Origin: Deltaproteobacteria bacterium
GTDB lineage: Bacteria > Desulfobacterota > Desulfobulbia > Desulfobulbales > SURF-16
DNA: 6,803 nucleotides
Direction: 5' to 3'
Assembly (NCBI GenBank): GCA_029939635.1
Contig: JAOZSN010000153.1
Location: forward strand, 1-6,803
The translations under genes and the position numbers were made by a program. Below are positions 4,983 through 6,803 of this stretch, piece by piece; position 1 is the stretch's first letter; every line of letters starts with the position of its first letter. The notes under the pieces were generated by a model. That model ran no database searches and was not told the DNA's origin. It worked only from the letters and a program-made list of their open reading frames with translations.

Positions 4983-5070
4983 GTTACTCTGCCTGTTGGT
5001 AAGAATGTTTTTCTTTGTGCCCTAAAATTGTTGTCTTAAGATGATGCCATCAACGACAAAGACAATAAAA
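4983..5070 (+). repeat. Leader repeat copy B, upstream of the second MNT/HEPN module
   Basis: This 88-bp copy is equivalent to 4067-4176 but lacks the A-tract palindrome insert. Conserved parts are a 21-bp invariant stretch from 5008 (TTTTTCTTTGTGCCC, then TAAAAT) and GACAATAAAA at the end. The 5' hairpin is kept as TTACT/GGTAA (4984-4988 and 4998-5002). Compared with copy A, one base pair has changed G-C to A-T on both sides and one has become a G-T wobble, while the 9-nt loop length is unchanged. TCTTTGT (5012-5018) and ACAAAGA (5056-5062) could form an outer stem. The copy ends 38 bp before the TTG start of the next gene. Confidence 0.85.
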
Positions 5071-5108
5071 ACAACTCACGACCAGAAGACTAGGGAACAC
5101 AACTTGTT

Positions 5109-5504
5109 TTGCTAAAATTGAATATTTCCATAGTTGACTATTGCCAGCAATTTCCAGATATTATTGCGGCGTATCTTTTTGGTTCTCGCGCTTGTTCGGC
5201 AGCACACTCAGACAGTGATCTGGATATTGCCTTGCTTTTGGCTGAGGGTAGTACAGAGTTTGACCTCCTTGGTTTTATCGTGGGGCTTGAGAAACATGTT
5301 GGCCTTCCTGTGGATGCTGTTGTTTTAAATAGGGCGGGAGAGGTATTGAAATATGAGGTTAGGCGCCATGGTGTTTTGCTCTACGAGCGTGATCGAGCGC
5401 AGCGCATTCGTTTTGAGGTAATGGGTCGTAAATATTATGAGGATTTCCGGTATCTGCATCAGCGTTATGCAGGGAAAGTCCTATATGGTGAGCATGATGG
5501 TTGA
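5109..5504 (+). CDS. mntA: Minimal nucleotidyltransferase, MntA-like antitoxin (module 2)
   Basis: The 131-residue protein has the canonical MntA signature: G25-S26, ten residues, then D37-L-D39, with the third acid D69 in LPVDAVVLN. The C-terminal extension (GEVLKYEVRRHGVLLYERD, then a helix with FRYLHQRY) is typical of MntA proteins paired with DUF86-type HepT. The predicted activity is AMP transfer from ATP to the HepT tyrosine. No ATG is available. An in-frame TAG at 5091 and the need for the first beta strand leave TTG 5109 or TTG 5118, with AGGGA (5092-5096) upstream at a rather long spacing for 5109. A rare start would keep antitoxin output low. The gene overlaps the toxin start by 8 nt. 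Confidence 0.88.
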   Translation: MLKLNISIVDYCQQFPDIIAAYLFGSRACSAAHSDSDLDIALLLAEGSTEFDLLGFIVGLEKHVGLPVDAVVLNRAGEVLKYEVRRHGVLLYERDRAQRIRFEVMGRKYYEDFRYLHQRYAGKVLYGEHDG

Positions 5505-5925
5505 TAATATTCTGGTGGAGAGAATTCTGGCAGATATTGAAAGCAATATCTCGGAGTTGCAACGCTCTCAGGATATCACTTGGGATGTTTACACCTCGGA
5601 TATTCGCAGTCGTAGATTTGTTGAGCGTACCCTTCATGTCCTTATTGAAGGTGTTATTGACATTGCCCAGCATATTGTTTCGGATGAAAAACTACGCGAG
5701 CCCATAAGTTATCGGGACACCTTTGTAGTGCTTTCCGAGAATGGTATTCTCGCTCGAGAAAGTTTACTCAAATATGAAAAGATGGCGGCTTTTAGGAATC
5801 TCATCGTTCATTATTATGAACGAGTTGATGATGAGGTGGTGTTCGGTATTTTTCAGAAAAATCTCCTCGACTTTCAACTTTTTTCGGAAGAGATTAAAAA
5901 TTTTTTAAAATCAAAACGTCCTTAA
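5497..5925 (+). CDS. hepT: HepT-like HEPN ribonuclease toxin, DUF86 family (module 2)
   Basis: The 142-residue protein opens with MVDNILVERILADIESNISELQ, the usual first helix of DUF86/HepT proteins. Its active site is R100-NLIV-H105-Y-Y107, an exact RX4HXY. R100 and H105 would cut RNA, and Y107 is the expected AMPylation site. HVLIEGVIDIAQHIV (47-61) and SYRDTFVVLSENGIL (71-85) are also family-typical. ATG 5497 is preferred because the family starts with MVD or similar and it overlaps the antitoxin stop by 8 nt. ATG 5485 and 5494 are in frame, and 5485 has GGGAAAG nearby at 5472-5478, so up to four extra residues cannot be excluded. Confidence 0.9.
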   Translation: MVDNILVERILADIESNISELQRSQDITWDVYTSDIRSRRFVERTLHVLIEGVIDIAQHIVSDEKLREPISYRDTFVVLSENGILARESLLKYEKMAAFRNLIVHYYERVDDEVVFGIFQKNLLDFQLFSEEIKNFLKSKRP

Positions 5926-5954
5926 AGCAAAAGGGATTCTGGCTGGTTAAACCT

Positions 5955-6803
5955 ATGCAACCTGAAGTTACCCATCTAGGCGGCAAACACTGTGTCACAG
6001 GTTCCTGCCACCTGCTACGTGCTAATGGTCTGGCTATTCTGGTGGACTGCGGCCTGGCCCAGGGCCATGATTCCTTGCAGCCCATGATCAAGTGGCCTGT
6101 TGCCCCGGCAAAGATTGATTATCTCTTTCTCACCCATGCCCATATTGATCATATTGGCCGCCTTCCAGATTTACTCCAGGCTGGCTTCAAGGGTGAGATT
6201 ATCTGCTCCCACGCCACCAAGGCCTTGTTGGTTCCCATGTTGGATGATGCCTTGTCCTTTTCCTCCTTCTCTCGTCAACAGCGGCGTGAGTTTGTGGAAA
6301 CCATTGCCGATCTTTCCTGGGGCTTTGAGTGTGGTCAGCGCTTTAAACTAAAGAAAGGTGCCTGTTTTACCATGGGTCGAGCTGGTCATATTCTTGGTTC
6401 TGTCTTTGTCCATCTACAAATAGAGCAGAAAGGACTGCCTGATTGGTCGGTTCTTTTCTCCGGTGATCTCGGGAATTATGGCACCCCTATCCTGCCTGAC
6501 CCCGATCCTCCCCCCAGCTGTGATCTCCTCATTTTAGAATCCACCTACGGTAACCGCTGCCATGAGAATCGTCAGCAGCGGCTAGAGATATTAGCCGAAA
6601 CCCTGAATAAGGCTTTGGCTGATAACGGCAAGGTCTTTATCCCTGCCTTTTCCCTGGGACGAACCCAGGAGTTACTCTTTGAACTGGATCGGATTTTCAG
6701 TGATGAAAAATGGGGCAAACGCTTTCCTCTGCTACACAAGACAGGCGCGGGACAGGCTCCTGTACCGGTCTTTATTGACTCTCCACTTGCCTTGAAAATT
6801 ACC
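5955..6803 (+). CDS. MBL-fold beta-CASP RNA hydrolase (3' truncated by window)
   Basis: The first 283 residues of a long open frame read to the window edge. Metallo-beta-lactamase motifs are complete: H61-A-H63-I-D65-H66, H145 in AGHILGS, and D171 in SGDLGNYG. Together they bind two zinc ions. LESTYGNR (E195) and PAFSLGRTQELL (from P230) mark entry into the beta-CASP domain, as in bacterial and archaeal homologues of the CPSF-73/Ysh1 nuclease. It is therefore a probable RNA endo- or exonuclease, and the remaining beta-CASP histidines lie beyond the window. ATG 5955 is the only reasonable start, since its sequence leads straight into the first MBL strands. No clear Shine-Dalgarno is seen. It begins 29 bp after hepT on the same strand. 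Codon use is more GC-rich than in the MNT/HEPN genes, which suggests an older resident gene. Confidence 0.9.
   Translation, partial: MQPEVTHLGGKHCVTGSCHLLRANGLAILVDCGLAQGHDSLQPMIKWPVAPAKIDYLFLTHAHIDHIGRLPDLLQAGFKGEIICSHATKALLVPMLDDALSFSSFSRQQRREFVETIADLSWGFECGQRFKLKKGACFTMGRAGHILGSVFVHLQIEQKGLPDWSVLFSGDLGNYGTPILPDPDPPPSCDLLILESTYGNRCHENRQQRLEILAETLNKALADNGKVFIPAFSLGRTQELLFELDRIFSDEKWGKRFPLLHKTGAGQAPVPVFIDSPLALKIT

Noticed and set aside
5359..5673. Minus-strand open frame of 104 codons
   Set aside because: It is antisense to the junction of the second MNT and HEPN genes, both of which have exact catalytic signatures.
6100..6351. Plus-strand open frame of 83 codons
   Set aside because: It lies in another frame within the MBL-fold hydrolase, whose zinc motifs read in the main frame.

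Overview
The window looks like chromosomal DNA of a Gram-negative bacterium. The exopolysaccharide genes, a ComEA-type protein and abundant ACAGGAT/ATCCTGT interspersed repeats would suit a sulfate-reducer relative such as Desulfobulbales/Desulfobacterota. That assignment is an inference from gene content and repeat style only, and no rRNA or marker gene is present to confirm it.

Layout. (1) Positions 1-66 are the last codons of an AMP-forming acyl-CoA synthetase or ligase. (2) Positions 73-848 hold a family of palindromic repeats built from ACAGGAT arms and ATCCTGT arms. A GxxExxY gene (230-625, PD-(D/E)XK nuclease-like) sits between two arms, and its stop codon lies inside the right arm. 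Two compact copies without a gene follow. (3) Positions 874-1878 encode a PP-loop ATP-pyrophosphatase with CxxC motifs, related to sugar amidotransferases. (4) Positions 1886-2606 on the minus strand are a complete AbrB/VapC-type toxin-antitoxin operon with a readable promoter, operator dyad and ribosome binding site. (5) Positions 2635-3555 encode a polysaccharide deacetylase of the exosortase-A-associated type. (6) Positions 3572-3637 are one more ACAGGAT palindrome, lying between convergent genes. (7) Positions 3658-3909 on the minus strand encode a secreted ComEA-like helix-hairpin-helix protein. (8) Positions 4067-5925 hold two consecutive MNT/HEPN (MntA/HepT) modules of different subfamilies. 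Each is preceded by a copy of the same leader repeat, about 90-110 bp long. (9) Positions 5955-6803 are the start of an MBL-fold, beta-CASP RNA hydrolase that runs off the window.

How it fits together. The acyl ligase, PP-loop enzyme and deacetylase share one strand and read as fragments of an envelope or exopolysaccharide cluster, probably exosortase-linked. Accessory DNA has accumulated between them: the repeat/GxxExxY block, then the toxin-antitoxin cassette. Downstream is a small defence or toxin-antitoxin patch of two MNT/HEPN pairs.

The most unusual signals are the GxxExxY gene embedded within its own palindromic repeat family, with empty copies next to it, and the duplicated leader before two non-homologous-looking MNT/HEPN modules. 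That leader contains a small hairpin with a compensatory base change.
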